From Gerris lacustris (taxonomy: Eukaryota; Arthropoda; Insecta; Hemiptera; Gerridae), in contig OX578276.1 of NCBI GenBank assembly GCA_951217055.1, positions 134,280,587 through 134,344,586 of the forward strand: a stretch of 64,000 nt of DNA, read 5' to 3'. Position 1 is the stretch's first letter, and every line of letters starts with the position of its first letter. A model generated the notes under the pieces. It saw only the letters and a program-made list of their open reading frames with translations. It was not told the origin of the DNA and ran no database searches. This document shows, in pieces, positions 24,958-37,282 of the stretch. A program made the position numbers and the translations under genes.

Positions 24958-26341
24958 TGTAGCCCCAAATTTAATGGGCTCTACCACGTTAATTAAAATA
25001 ATAACCCAACTCAGTCGGTTGTAAAATGGGCAGGTTCTTACGGCTGGTCTGACTGCTGGACAACTACTTAGTTAAGTAAAATGAAAATTGGACGCCACCT
25101 CATTCAAATGAGAAAAAAAAATATGCTAACAAAGGACCAGGAACTAGGAAGTTTAAGCACTACTGGAGTAACTTAAAAGGGACAAGAAGGAAGGGAAAAA
25201 TGGACTAAAAGGGAAACTGGAGAATGAGGAATCCAGGGAAAATAAATTATAAGGTGAGATATTATAAAATAAAAAGACATAAATCGAACTAATGAATTAA
25301 ATAAAGAACACTCTTTATTGTGCCAGTTAACCGCACTCTTTGCTTTGCCCAGTAAAAGAATAATAAAATAATTAATAAAAGATCTGTAAAGAAAAAATAA
25401 AACGAATTGAGTAATCTCCTGTGGAAAAAAAAATTAACTGAATACACAAAATAAGAAATAACTCTCCAGGCAATCCTGGGAGGTCAAGTGGCAACTGAAA
25501 CCTGTATTATATACATATATATTAGTTCTTATAAATCAAACTTGGTGCACCTTAGGGCCCTATCACAAACACCTCCTACAAGCAGTCCTCTGCTCGGATA
25601 AAATATTAATAATAACCATTGATTGTTTTAGTCTATTTAACGGATAGGGCTATTGCAAGGTGATGAAATAATAATTGGTTTATACAATAGAAAATAAAAA
25701 TGTAATTATGGAGTGAAGGCAGGGTGGTGTGTGGGAGTGAAGGTGGGAGACCCTAGATGAAGTGGGGGAAGGGGTCGAAGCCTATGATGATTAAGTAAAA
25801 TTCGTCGACCTTACTTGAGAGAGAGTGATGGAGAGGGTATGGGTGATCACGATCACAATCGGATTTGAAACTTCGATGCTGGCTATTTGAGGGTGGCACA
25901 GGTCCTACTTCCAGAGAGTCGTCGGTACAGGTGTTTTGGCCCGGAAACAGTCACTAGCGCCTCCAACAGGGGAAACCTAGAAGAATCCACGATTATCGTG
26001 TTCTGCTCCCTAAATCCTGGTCCAAAGTTGCCAAAAACCTCTAACTCTAACTAAACTGAACTTATGAACTTCACATAGTCATCAGCTAACAATGTCCTCT
26101 CGCATCACGAGATCACAGAGACACCTAACCTCTCAGGATCACCCAGTGTACCCAAAAAAAAGAAAAAGAAGAACAAAACAAAAGAACTACCAAAGAAAGA
26201 ATACTAACTAATCAGCGACTGCCCTAAAATAATAAATAAAAAGACCTCCTAACCATTCACCAGAACATCGATCCGCCCCTAAATTTTTCTTAAACAGAAA
26301 TTTTACCGGGTGGATAATAAACTAAAAATAATATCGTTACA
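24958..26341 (-). repeat. 5' LTR of the Ty3/Gypsy element
   Basis: 1384-bp direct repeat of 17,110-18,493. On the minus strand it starts TGTAACG and ends GGGGCTACA. It contains no open frame of note. Confidence 0.95.
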
Positions 26342-26450
26342 ACCTTCCTCTTGCTTTGAAGGTCAAGTGTGCAAATTTTCATCGAGATCGGAATAAAACT
26401 GTAGATTTGTATAAAGGACATACTCACATACCCACAGACTTTCTTCTTTA

Positions 26451-27497
26451 TACAGGGTGGTCCAAAAGTCTCCCCCCCCCCTCTTAACTTTTGAACGGGT
26501 AGAGATAAATTAATGAAACTTGGGGGATCTCTACCATGCAAAGGGAAGTTTGTTTTCATGCACTCGCCCACTAGGGGCAACCACCCACTTTGCCCCCAGG
26601 CCACCCAACTTCAAAATTTCAAATTGGAATGTATATTTTTGATAGCATATTTGGATTCTACGGTGAAAAATAATAAACTTTTACTTGAAACTATTTTTTC
26701 TATCTCCAATATTTTCCCCCCTACAGGGGGTGCAAAGATAGCAAAATAACCCTTCCGAAATAGTAATAAAATAACACTTACATCGGTGTAAAATCTAAAC
26801 CGTTAGAAATAAAGTAATGAAACTTGGGGGATCTGTACCATGTAAAGGGAAGTGTGTATTCATCCACTCGTGTATTAGGGGCAACCACCATTTTGCCCCC
26901 AGGCACTGAAATTTACCATTTTTATACCTTTGTCCCCCTATAGGGGGCAAAATATTGGAGATATAAAAAAAAGTTTGAAGTAAAATATTTTTATTTTTCG
27001 CCGTAGAATCTAAATCTGCTATCAAAAATATACACTCTAGGTTAAAATTTTAAAGTATGGTAGCCTGGGGGCAAAATGGGTGGTTGCCCCTACTGTACGA
27101 TTGCATGAAAACAAACTCCCTTTACATGGTACAGATCCCCCAAGTTTCATTAATTTATCTCTAACCGTTTAGATTTTACAACGTATTATCAGAAGGGTTA
27201 TTTTGCTATCTTTGCCCCCCTATAAGGGGCAAAATATTGGAAATTGGAAAAAAAGTTTCAAGTAAAAGTTTATTATTTTTCACCGTAGAATCAAAATATG
27301 CTATCAAAAATATACATTCCAATTTGAAATTTTAAAGTTAGGTGGCCTGGGGGCAAAGTGGGTGGTTGCCCCTAGTGGGCGATTGCATGAAAACAAACTT
27401 CCCTTTGCATGGTAGAGATCCCCCAAGTTTCATTAATTTATCGCAACCCGTTCAAAAGTTAAGAGGGGGGGGGGGGAGACTTTTGGACCACCCTGTA
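26451..27497. mobile_element. Foldback TIR element (TA target), copy 1
   Basis: Ends TACAGGGTGGTCCAAAAGTC and its reverse complement GACTTTTGGACCACCCTGTA, flanked by TA on both sides (26,449-26,450 and 27,498-27,499). Nearly the whole element is two inverted arms of about 500 bp, each made of two related sub-units recognisable by CTTGGGGGATCT(C/G)TACCATG and CACCGTAGAATC. No transposase. TA duplication and CAGGG ends fit a non-autonomous Tc1/mariner-type element. A shorter relative lies at 52,025-52,650. Confidence 0.8.
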
Positions 27498-27499
27498 TA

Positions 27500-28650
27500 T
27501 ATAGATAGATTAGAGATAAGTTTGACTCAGCACTGTTTATTTTTTACAATGTAAATTACAAATACCCTAGTTAAATATTAATTTATAAACTGCTTGTTGA
27601 TCTCTTCTTTGAACCAATGCCTTGCTCCTACCTCAAGTTGTAGTTGTTCGCTATAACTCTCCTTACTGCGTGTTTTCTTGCCAGTGAATCCATATATAAT
27701 TTGATAACTTATCAATCTTCTTGTAAATATCCCTCACTTGGACTTTGTAACTAGATTCGAGCAGAATCACCAACTCATCATCTAAACTACTTAAATTTGC
27801 TATCCATGGAAAATTCCTCAGCAGACTCACATAACCTCCTAACAGTAAGACCTAACAGCCCACACTTGAACCTTTAACCAAACTAATATTACAGAATTCC
27901 CTCTATATTTTAAAAGATAAAAGTGTTTTATAATAAGAGACAAAATAATTATTGAGTACAAAAGAAGTTCTGTGATTTAATGTTCTGAGCGAACTCAGGT
28001 TATCTTTAAATATGACAAATTAAAATAGATTTTAATGCTTCTAAGATAGGCTCACTTCACCTCAAAGTCATCAGTTCTGCAAATAAACTGGAACAGAAAT
28101 TTTTAATTTACGACCGAAGGAATCTAGGCCAGAATAGTGAATGAACGAACTGCCAGTATTCTTTTGAGTCTTGGAAGCGTCGTTAAAATTTAACGAAGTT
28201 AAAATTTTACATTTAATGTAATAGTTATAACCGGCCTTCCGTATTTTACCGTCGTCCCGGATCACTCGGTTACTTGGCCACAAAGTAAATATCGCTACTT
28301 TGATAGGCTGACTTTTTTTGTGGGGGACTGAAACGTGGCCTCTTTTAACGGTTAGGTTCAACTGAAGATATAATTTGCAAAAATCCCTTATTCACCTTCA
28401 TTTTAAATTAAAATACCCGATTGAAAGACCCTTTCACAAAACCTGTTTATATCGTACAAAATGGAATGTACCTTTAGGGATATAAATTTGGCTACTTTAT
28501 AGAAAATTAAAATAAGCCTTAAACATGATAATATTATTAATATTGATTATTCTGACACATCAGGGACTTAAGATGACATTTTCATTCAAGAAAAGTCAGT
28601 TTTCAAATTCATTTACATAAATATGAACATATATACATAAAAAATCAAAT
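27500..28650. other. Interval without a recognisable gene
   Basis: One minus-strand open frame at 28,071-28,361 has no recognisable family. Nothing else identified. Confidence 0.45.
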
Positions 28651-28931
28651 TTTTGTCGTAATGAGTGTTACTATCATAAAAACGATATTTTTTTAGATTT
28701 TATTTCTCTGTTTTTATGAAACGTTACTAAATTGTATATATGACGTAAATATTCTCTTCCATCCTACCAGAAATATTTTTTAGATCTAAAACATGTGCAA
28801 TTTTTTAAAAACGTAATGAGTGTTACATTAATTATTTTTTAATGTTTCCTCAAAGCTTCAAAAATGTAAAGGATACGTTTTCAGTGTATTGTAATAAAAG
28901 TTTTTATTATAAAGAAGAAGAAAAAAATAAT

Positions 28932-29047
28932 TTTTATTTATTAAAAAATAGTTGCACACGGCTACTCATAAGACTTTATTTTATTCAAGTATAACACTCA
29001 TTACATTTTGGTAACACTCATCACACATTTATATATTGGACCTAGAA
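28932..29047 (+). repeat. 116-bp direct repeat, copy 1
   Basis: TTTTATTTATTAAAAAATAG through the words GACACGGCTAC (GCACACGGCTAC here), two CACTCAT motifs and TTGGACCTAGAAA recurs at 29,597-29,713 with a few changes. Confidence 0.8.
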
Positions 29048-29596
29048 AAAATTAAATTTTAACACAAACTTTAAACTTTTATTTACAATTTTTTTTACAT
29101 ACTGCAAATTTAATTTTTGTAAAAACATTAAATTAAATTTTTTTTTTAAGTTTTAGAATATGTAGTATTGTAACAATCATTGCAGGTAACACTCATTACA
29201 TTTTTAACTTTAAAAAATCTTTCCTCAGAAATTATGTTTCTTAATTACACCAATTTAATGTGTACTGATTATATTAATTAATAACTACTAAATCATATTA
29301 ATGACATAAATAAATTTTGAGTACAACAACAAAAAATGCTAGTAACACTCATTACAATGAATAAAAATACTCACCATTTTTTTTTAGTGAAATATTAATT
29401 GTAGAGAAGAATAAAGTGCTATCGATCCAAAAAGTCGTTTATTACTGACTTAAATGTCTTCTTAATATAAACAAACCCTAATCCCTCCTTCTTTCTTTCA
29501 TACTCACCCTCTAATTCTGCCAATTTCTTATCAGTAACAGTCATTACTAAACCCTTGGGACATACATAAAGAAAATGTTCTTTTATGAAAATATCA

Positions 29597-29713
29597 TTTT
29601 TATTTATTAAAAAAATAGTTGGACACGGCTACCCATAAGACTTTATTTTATTCAAGTAACACTCATTACATTTTGGTGAAACTCATCACACATTTATATA
29701 TTGGACCTAGAAA
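29597..29713 (+). repeat. 116-bp direct repeat, copy 2
   Basis: Second copy of 28,932-29,047. Downstream (29,900-30,150) lies a unique-looking segment with GACGGACGGACAGACACACG and GGGTCCTTGGTTTTGCC, reminiscent of insect dispersed-repeat tails. Confidence 0.8.
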
Positions 29714-30359
29714 TAAACAGGTCAAGTGTGTGCTAGTCAGCACACAGCGAGGATCCGTAGGCCACACTATAAAGTGTTTAACTGTAAAGTGTATAAACAC
29801 GTATCACATCCACTTCAAACTTGCCTACGCTCGCCCTATCAAAGTTATATCCAAAGAATTATATATTTTTGTAATCAGCTCTACGTACCCTTTCATATGA
29901 TACCCCTCACGGTGTCGAAAAAAAAATAAAAAAAAGTTCAACCCTTAAGGTTTTTTACCCTAATTTTTTTGAAAAATATTTTTTTTAAGTCGCTATATTT
30001 TTAAAATATATGGGTAGGTGCAAGACACATACATGCCAAATTTCAAAGTGATCGGACGAAAGGTGTAGCCGTGAGAGAATGCGACAGGACGGACGGACAG
30101 ACACACGCAGGAAAATATAAGGGTCCTTGGTTTTGCCTACGGACCCTAAAAAATAAATTTTAACACAAACTGGTTGTTTAATGATATATTTGTTTCGTTT
30201 TTACTAAAGTTTTATTTCTTCCCATCCCATTTATATAAACTTGGATATTTTATTGGTTAAAAAAAATATAATAAAAAAAAAAACTTTTGAAAAAAATGAA
30301 TAATAATAATCACATTACATGGTTATCAAAACTACTGTGGGACGTAACACTCAATACGA

Positions 30360-31425
30360 TTTTTAATATCAAAATTTTATGAAGCAAGAAATGTTCACCT
30401 TTCAAGCCATAAAATGACCCTGATTCACACAATAATAGACAGACGTCTGATCAATAAACCTAAAGATAATTTTATTTTATTTTTCATTAATATGAATTTT
30501 TTCAGTTACAATAAAATTGTAAAATCTTGGGACAGAAATGGTACATTTTATTTGAAAATAAACTAACTACCAAATTTTAAGTTTCTAGTCCAATTGCTTC
30601 TAGATATATTGTCATTTCGAATTCTGCATATATGCGAAGATGGGGGATCGTAAAAATATCGTAATGTCATAGTTATAATAGGTCCAGTAGTTACTCTGAT
30701 GGATGAGTGAGTGGAATAAAGTTTTTATATATATATAAAATCAACGCAACATTTATAAATAACATAGTAAGTATGTAACATATAAAGAGAAAGTATTGTG
30801 ATGGTGCAAATATTTGATTTTTAGATATTGGTGAATTGAAACGTTTTGAGGTATCCTGAGTTCAAAAATGTGGTTATTATTTTTTTTTTTTGTCTGTAGT
30901 CTATAGTCTGTGGAGTGCGTGGAGCCTTAAGTACTGGTCCGATTTTAATGATATTTGGCATATAATGTTAAAAAAAAATCATTCCCTGAGGTGGAATTTA
31001 GAAATTAATTATACCTTCATATTTAGGGTCGCTGACCCCCAAAAATGATAAATAACGTGAAATAAAATCATGCTTATTCTTTGGAAAAAAAGAAAGGGGT
31101 TTAAGGAATTTTTAATAAGTGTTCATACACACACGCAATATTTTGTGGATCCAAAACTTGGTAGAGATCAGAGCTTAAACTAGTCGGACTTCAGGAAAAG
31201 CTTCCTTATTTACTAACGTTTCGATCAATATTAATATTATTACCGATTTATAAGGCGGAATTTTTAGTAGAATTTTTAGTAAAAGTAACGTGTTTATTGT
31301 TGCTATTGTTGACTTAAAGATGATTAAATAATTAAAAGCATATTAAAAGAAGCAAGATTGATGTCGTAGGCGGATCCTTTAAGGGTAATGTGTAAGAAGA
31401 AATTAATATACTCTAATTCATGTTT
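30360..31425. other. Interval without a recognisable gene
   Basis: AT-rich DNA with a dispersed-repeat-like patch at about 30,890-31,080 (TACTGGTCCGATTTTAATG, GGGTCGCTGACCCCC). No coding sequence. Confidence 0.5.
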
Positions 31426-32211
31426 ACTCTGGCAACGTTTCGGCTATTACCAGCCATTTTCGAGCCTAAAAATAACAATTAATTTATTGCAAGCATGACA
31501 AAATAACAATGATTAACAGTCAAAATTCACAAGAAAAACACTACAAAATAATACCTGTCTAGTCTAATTGAGCCCTCAGGCTAACGAGTCAAAAATATGG
31601 AAATAATTTCCTCTAACGTCATAGATTTTTGAAAAGGATTTGGGAACTGGTAGTTCACCACGTCTAATCCTAGAACCATGAAAGCACATATGGTAGTTAC
31701 TATGCTAGTCCTAATTAGTGAAGTATATCAGAGTAAAAAACAAAGTATAATTCCCAATATGAAGTGATAGATAATTAATGTTAAAGTATAAGGTGTGTGT
31801 TTACCATATGTAAGAACTAATCCTATAATTAACCTTGGTTAAAAAACGCATATCACAGCCACAATAATTAACATTAAAAGCTAAAAATAACAATGATAAC
31901 AACAAATTAACTAACAGCAATATCACAGTGAGAACTAATGGTTAAAAACAAACTAAAAATTGTAAAAAAATAAGTCCCAGTATCATTGGTACTGTACAAA
32001 AATGGACTCTGATAACATAACTGTCTTATCAGTGATAATATTAGTAAACAGTTAAAAATTAAATGTAGTGGTAACAATCTTTAATATTAAAATTGTAATT
32101 TAGTAGAAGACCTAGAAATTAATTATCTAATAATATTTTTAATACGAGTGATCTAATCTATTGTAACTGTGTAGTGTTGCGTGGCGGGAGATTCGAATAT
32201 GAATGGTAAAC

Positions 32212-32525
32212 TCAACTGGTAAGTGATCTCGAATCAGTTTTTAGGTTGACTGATTTGTCTATATTAATGGCGATGTTTAGTGCTTCTAGCATCTTTCTTC
32301 TATTTGTTTTATTTTCTCTCCCTAAGATTTTAATATCCTCAAACTTAAAAGAGTGATGGGTAGCTAGGGCGTGACTGGAGAGAGCAGTGTTGGAGTTGCC
32401 TTTCAATTGGTCATAGCGGTGTTGCTCAAGCCTGTTTTTAAGTAGTTAGCTGCTTTCTCCGATGTAGCTTTTAGGGCAATCTCCACAGGGAATCTGATAG
32501 ATGGTACCTATTGAATTGCCGATGG
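32212..32525 (-). pseudogene. GIY-YIG endonuclease domain of the Penelope-like element (broken)
   Basis: On the minus strand near 32,440-32,515 the sequence reads GTIYQIPCGDCPKSYIGESS, the GIY-YIG signature with the Cys pair typical of Penelope endonucleases. An in-frame stop follows, then RLEQHRYDQLKGNSNTALSS and a conserved HALATHH-type segment. It would nick target DNA; here it is inactivated by the stop. Confidence 0.8.
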
Positions 32526-32629
32526 GGATTTTGTCTTTGAGATTGTGAAAAAACTTGTCTGTTTTGTTGCCGGTTTGTGTCCAATTATAATGTTTCCACA
32601 ATCAAATTTGTGTAAGAGTTTTTGCGTAG

Positions 32630-33830
32630 TTTCAGAAAGGCCTTTTATGTAGGTTAACCCTACAAATTTTTTGTTGGTATCTACTGTTAGTCTGTAAGTG
32701 ATCGTTTCTCGTAATAGTATTTGGATACGTGTTTTTGTACCACAATTTTTTAATTACATGCAGCGGAAAAAAGTTTTCTTTAAGTTTGATAAAAACCTTG
32801 GACCGGGTATAGTTAATGTGGCATTTGTCAGTAAGGGAGAGGGCTTTGGTAATTAGGTTATTGGCACTATTGATAATTTGGTGGGTGGGGTGACATGATC
32901 TGTAATTGATAAACCTATTGCTTTTTATAGCTTTTTCGTACCATGATGTAGTGATTTTTCCTTCTTTACCTCTGAAAATAGTCATATCAAGGTATTTCTG
33001 TTTCTACAGTGAACTGGAGTCGTTGATGGAAATTATTTAGTTTATTTAGGATGGAGTCTACTTCGCCTTTCTTCACTATCAGAAACAGGTCATCAATAAT
33101 TTGGTGATGATTAAGGGTTTAAAATATTTTAAGGTGTTTACAAGTATATGGTTAAGGACTATTCCACTGACGTTAACTGAGATAGCTCCCCCTATAGGTA
33201 TACCGTGTTTTTGTGCATAAAATTGGGAATTGAAATGAAAAGTACCATTGTTAAGAATAAGCTTCAAGCACTCAATGAAAAGGTTTACATCTTTAATTGA
33301 GGTGTGCGGTAAGATTTGTTCCCATACTGATCTGATTATTTTATAGAAAATCTCTAATGGTACATTTGTGAATAAAGATGTAACATCAATTGAGATCATG
33401 ATGTCATCTGGTTGGATATACAGGTTGGCTAGCTTTTCTTTTAGTTGGTGTGAATTGGCTATGTCAAACGGATTGTTGTTATTAAGGAAATTTAAGTCAG
33501 GGTTACAGAATTTCGCTAATTTCTTTAAAATGGAATTAATTTGGTTAATGATAGGTCTCAACGGTAAATTTGGTTTATGGGTTTTAATAAGGCCATAAAT
33601 CCTGGGGCAATAGGTGTTATTGGCATTAAGGGACGATTTTTCTGTTTGTTGATAAATTTCTTTTCATATAGTTTGTTTAAAAGTGATTTATATTGCTTTT
33701 TAATATTTTCGGTGGGGTCGGATCTGAGGTGTCTGTAAGTAAGTTTGTCATTGAGGAGTTCTTCCATTTTGGACTGGTGTAAGTTCTTTTCAATAATGAC
33801 AGTGGTATTAGCTTTATCTGATTTAGTGAT
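32630..33830 (-). pseudogene. Penelope-like reverse transcriptase (broken)
   Basis: Pieces in order on the minus strand: a DPTENIKKQYKSLLNKLYEKK helix region (33,558-33,767); in another frame CPRIYGLIKTHKPNLPLRPI (about 33,550-33,610), the hallmark of this family; then SIDVTSLFTNVPLE and YAQKHGIPIGGAIS (33,079-33,561); then IIDDLFLIV near 33,070-33,100, where the first residue replaces the usual aromatic of the YxDD box; then a YLDMTIF...YRSCHPTH stretch (32,632-32,985). At least three frame changes separate the pieces, so it is non-functional. Confidence 0.85.
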
Positions 33831-34050
33831 AATTAATTAGGGGTTATTACGTAAGAAGTGTTTAGTTTGGGAGATATCTGTGAGAATTTGTTTCTCCAAG
33901 GTACTGTTAGGGTAATAGGTCTTATGTCTAATTTATTTTGAAAAAGTATAATTTTATTTATAATGTGGCTTCTCAATGCACAAATGTGGTTGTCTGAAGT
34001 ATTAACGTTATTCAGCATTAATTCTATATCGACTATAAGAAGCAAAATTG

Positions 34051-34422
34051 GTTTGGTATACTCACCTACATGTCAATTTAAAAAAAAAAAATTGTACAAA
34101 TGTTTTGTCATATACTTTGAGGGCATGGAAATTAATATTACATTTTTCTTGTAAGAAATGTTGTCAGCTTTTCAACGAAACCAAAAATTTTGTTTTAGCT
34201 TTTATAATTTTGGAGCAATAAGTAATTTTTATGGACAATGGTAAAAAAAAATCTTAAAACGATCTTAAAAAAATAATAAATTTTGACCTGGTGGTAAAAT
34301 GGTTGAAATGGTTTTTTATATGACGTTATTTGGAGCCAATGATGTTTATAATCACACTTTTAATTTTTTAGATATATCACCAATCACCCTGTACACACAC
34401 ACACACACACATATATATATAT
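34051..34422. other. Short unassigned interval ending in CA/TA microsatellite
   Basis: AT-rich DNA with (AC)n then (AT)n at about 34,392-34,422, directly abutting an LTR. Confidence 0.6.
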
Positions 34423-34661
34423 TGTTAGCTATGCTACCCAGAGAGAGTGCACTGAGGCCGCTGCTGAGTGTGGACAGGCGTCGCTAGGAAGCGCCACCGT
34501 CGTTAAGAGCGACAGGCAATCAGTCGGCACTGGGCTTCTGGAGTGTACGCATCGAGTCGTGTTTAAGCGCTTCTCCACAACCAGGGTTCAGGCCGCCTCA
34601 ATCTTGTATTGTTTTTCAATAAATTACTGAAAGATTAAACCCATTTTTGGTGTTTTTATTA
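34423..34661 (+). repeat. 5' LTR of the second retrotransposon
   Basis: 239 bp, starts TGTTAGCTATGCTACCC and contains AATAAA near its end (34,618-34,623). It differs from the 3' copy by two substitutions and one indel. Confidence 0.95.
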
Positions 34662-35567
34662 TCAGAAGTGGGATAGAACGTTACAGTGCCACGGAATTTA
34701 GTGTTTAGTTGTTAACGTCAGTGTAGAGGGAAGAAGTAGAAGTGTAGGGATTGTAGAGTTCTTTTTTAAGTGGTGGAAGGCCATGAAGGAAGACCCTTGA
34801 CCTCGAGCTCGCAACCCCGGAGTCTTTGCCCTCAGCGGTGCAACCTTCGCTTGGTTCAGCCTTCACTCTTCACAGTTTGGACATGTTTTATTTTTATTAA
34901 ACAAAAATTACGGTACTCTGGACAATTGTAAGTAACGTTTAATTTTTATCACATTGCTTGGATTCGAAATTGTTTTAGCCTGTATGGTATCGTTTATTTA
35001 TTTGTTTTTCTTTATTATTTCGTTTGGTTCAGAATTGTTTTACGTAAGAAGACGTAAAGAGGAAGAAAAAAGAGAGGAAAAAAGAGCAAGGAAGACCAGC
35101 TCTGTTGTCAAATAATTTATAAGTTAGACATTTATTTTATTGTATTGGAGCAAACCTTATAATCACTTCTTTTACTTAGTCCTTTAATTTTTTATTTTTA
35201 TTATTAATAATAAAAACATTTATTTCGTCGTGTTAAAGCAAACCTTGTAATTACTTATTTTTACTCATTTATATGATTTTATTTATTATTAACGATAAGT
35301 TTTATATTAATGGTTTAAATTTAAGGGAAAATTCTTATTTGTTATTTCCTTTTACTTTTACGAGAAATACAAGCAGTCAAGATTAATTTGTATCATTATT
35401 GCGATCATTATTGAGGTGGTTTAATCGAATAAATTGTGTTAAGTCTAGTTGCTTATTTATTTAGCAAATTCATTTGTTTTTACTTGATCATTATAAACTC
35501 TGACCAATCATACTGATTTAGCTCAAGATTTGCGAGAAGAATTAAGTTTTGTTAGCTTTTTTTTACT
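34662..35567 (+). other. Leader of the second retrotransposon
   Basis: Begins TCAGAAGTGGGATAGAACG right after the LTR, the position of the primer-binding site, although I could not assign a tRNA. A GC-richer patch lies at 34,780-34,880. No open frame. Confidence 0.55.
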
Positions 35568-36908
35568 GGTCTTATATTACTTTGCTTTGTAAGTTTCATC
35601 GCACATTTCCGTTTCCCCAATTTTAAACCAATTTTTACTGGTCTTATATTACTTTGCTTTGTAAGTTTCATCGCACATTTCCGTTTCCCCAATTTTGAAC
35701 CACTTCCCGTGATTCAATCTTCCCTAAATTTTGCACAAAGATACAACTTAGGTGAAGAATACAGAAACCAAAAAAAAATAAAAAAAAAAAACAAAATGGC
35801 GTCAAATTTATTTGCTTTTTAAGTTTCATCGCACACCTATTACCCCAATTTTAAACCACTTACCGCGATTCAATCTTCCCCAAATTTTGCACATAAATAA
35901 AACTACGGTGAAGAATACAGAAACCAAAAAAAATAAAAACAAAAACAAAATGGCGTTAAATTTATTTGCTTTTTAAGTTTCATCACACACCTATTACCCC
36001 AATTTTAAACCACTTACCGCGATTCAATCTTCCCCAAATTTTGCACATAGATACAACTAAGGTGAAGAATACAGAAACCAAAAAAACAAAAAATAAAAAC
36101 AAAATGGCGTCAAATTTATTTGCTTCTTAAGTTTCATCGCACACCTATTACCCCAATTTTGAACCACTTACCGTCATTCAATCTTCCCCAAATTTTGCAC
36201 ATAGATACAACTAAGGTGAAAAATACAGAAACCAAAAAAACAAAAAATAAAAACAAAATGGCGTCAAATTTATTTGCTTTTTAAGTTTCATCGCACACCT
36301 ATTACCCCAATTTTGAACCACTTACCGTCATTCAATCTTCCCCAAATTTTGCACATAGATACAACTAAGGTGAAAAATACAGAAACCAAAAAAAAAATTA
36401 AAATAAGACCAGTTTTGAAAAATGGCATTTTTATATTAATTATTAAACCAAAAACCAAAAAACAAAAAACAAAATGGCGTCAATTTTATTTGCTTTTTAA
36501 GTTTCATCGCACACCTATTACCCCAATTTTAAACCACTTACCGCGATTCAATCTTCCCCAAATTTTGCACATAAATAAAACTACGGTGAAGAATACAGAA
36601 ACCAAAAAAAATAAAAACAAAAACAAAATGGCGTTAAATTTATTTGCTTTTTAAGTTTCATCACACACCTATTACCCCAATTTTAAACCACTTACCGCGA
36701 TTCAATCTTCCCCAAATTTTGCACATAGATACAACTAAGGTGAAGAATACAGAAACCAAAAAAAACAAAAAATAAAAACAAAATGGCGTCAAATTTATTT
36801 GCTTTTTAAGTTTCATCGCACACCTATTACCCCAATTTTGAACCACTTACCGTCATTCAATCTTCCCCAAATTTTGCACATAGATACAACTAAGGTGAAG
36901 AATACAGA

Positions 36909-36967
<59 letters not shown>
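35568..36967 (+). repeat. Tandem array of ~155-bp units in the retrotransposon leader
   Basis: The marker AAGTTTCATC(G/A)CACA recurs at about 35,593, 35,664, 35,823, 35,976, 36,130, 36,284, 36,501, 36,655 and 36,808. The usual spacing is 152-158 bp, with one short (72) and one long (215) interval. Each unit contains CAAATTTTGCACATA and an A-rich stretch before AAAATGGCGTC. The last unit ends in a long pure A run (36,910-36,967). Confidence 0.9.
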
Positions 36968-36969
<2 letters not shown>

Positions 36970-37160
36970 CTAGTTTTGAAAAATGGCATTTTTATATTAA
37001 TTATTAATTATTATTTTCGATAGACAACAAAAATGATTTGCTCTACATCCTCAAAGAAGAACTAAGAGAGAATAAGAAGAAAGGATACGTACAGTTTGTT
37101 TTGCAGCCCTTATCTTTCATTTCCAAATTATTTAATACATTATTTTTATTTTTATTTTTT

Positions 37161-37282
37161 TTTAATTTGAATATAGGAAATAACAATTCTTACTAAACCT
37201 CTTTATTTACAGATTTTTTTGATGTGTTTAGTCAACTTAATAAGAGCGATTACTACTTAGAGTGAAATTTATATACTTGTTG
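37161..37282 (+). repeat. 122-bp direct repeat flanking the polymerase element (left)
   Basis: From TTTAATTTGAATATAGG to ATATACTTGTTG, identical base for base to 48,062-48,183 by eye. It abuts the left inverted repeat directly and reads like a target-site duplication of retrotransposon leader DNA. Confidence 0.9.

Larger units (their letters stand above)
17110..26341 (-). mobile_element. Full-length Ty3/Gypsy LTR retrotransposon
   Basis: A complete 9.23-kb element read right to left: 5' LTR 24,958-26,341, primer-binding region, leader of about 1.4 kb, gag, overlapping pol in the -1 frame, polypurine region, 3' LTR 17,110-18,493. By eye the LTRs differ at one position (T17,747 versus C25,595). 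Both reading frames are open throughout. A flanking repeat of 3-4 bp (ACC or ACCT) fits the target duplication. These features indicate a very recent insertion that may still be able to move. Confidence 0.95.
28658..30357. repeat. Cluster of scattered GTAACACTCATTAC motifs
   Basis: The 14-mer or close variants occur at least eleven times in both orientations: exact as GTAATGAGTGTTAC at 28,658 and 28,813, and as GTAACACTCATTAC at 29,186, 29,342 and 29,656; near-exact at 28,991, 29,011, 29,170, about 29,534, 29,676 and 30,343. Spacing is irregular and the DNA between is poly(A/T)-rich. No gene overlaps them. Confidence 0.75.
31430..34050 (-). mobile_element. Decayed Penelope-like retroelement
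   Basis: Reads right to left: N-terminal region, reverse transcriptase, GIY-YIG endonuclease, then a long non-coding tail. The tail ends with GGCTGGTAATAGCCGAAACGTTGCC (31,430-31,462, minus), a motif type common at Penelope-like element ends. The coding part is broken by frameshifts and stops. Exact element ends are not resolved. Confidence 0.8.

Noticed and set aside
28071..28361. 96-residue minus-strand open frame
   Set aside because: No recognisable family, no promoter or partner exon seen; could be an exon but I cannot support it.
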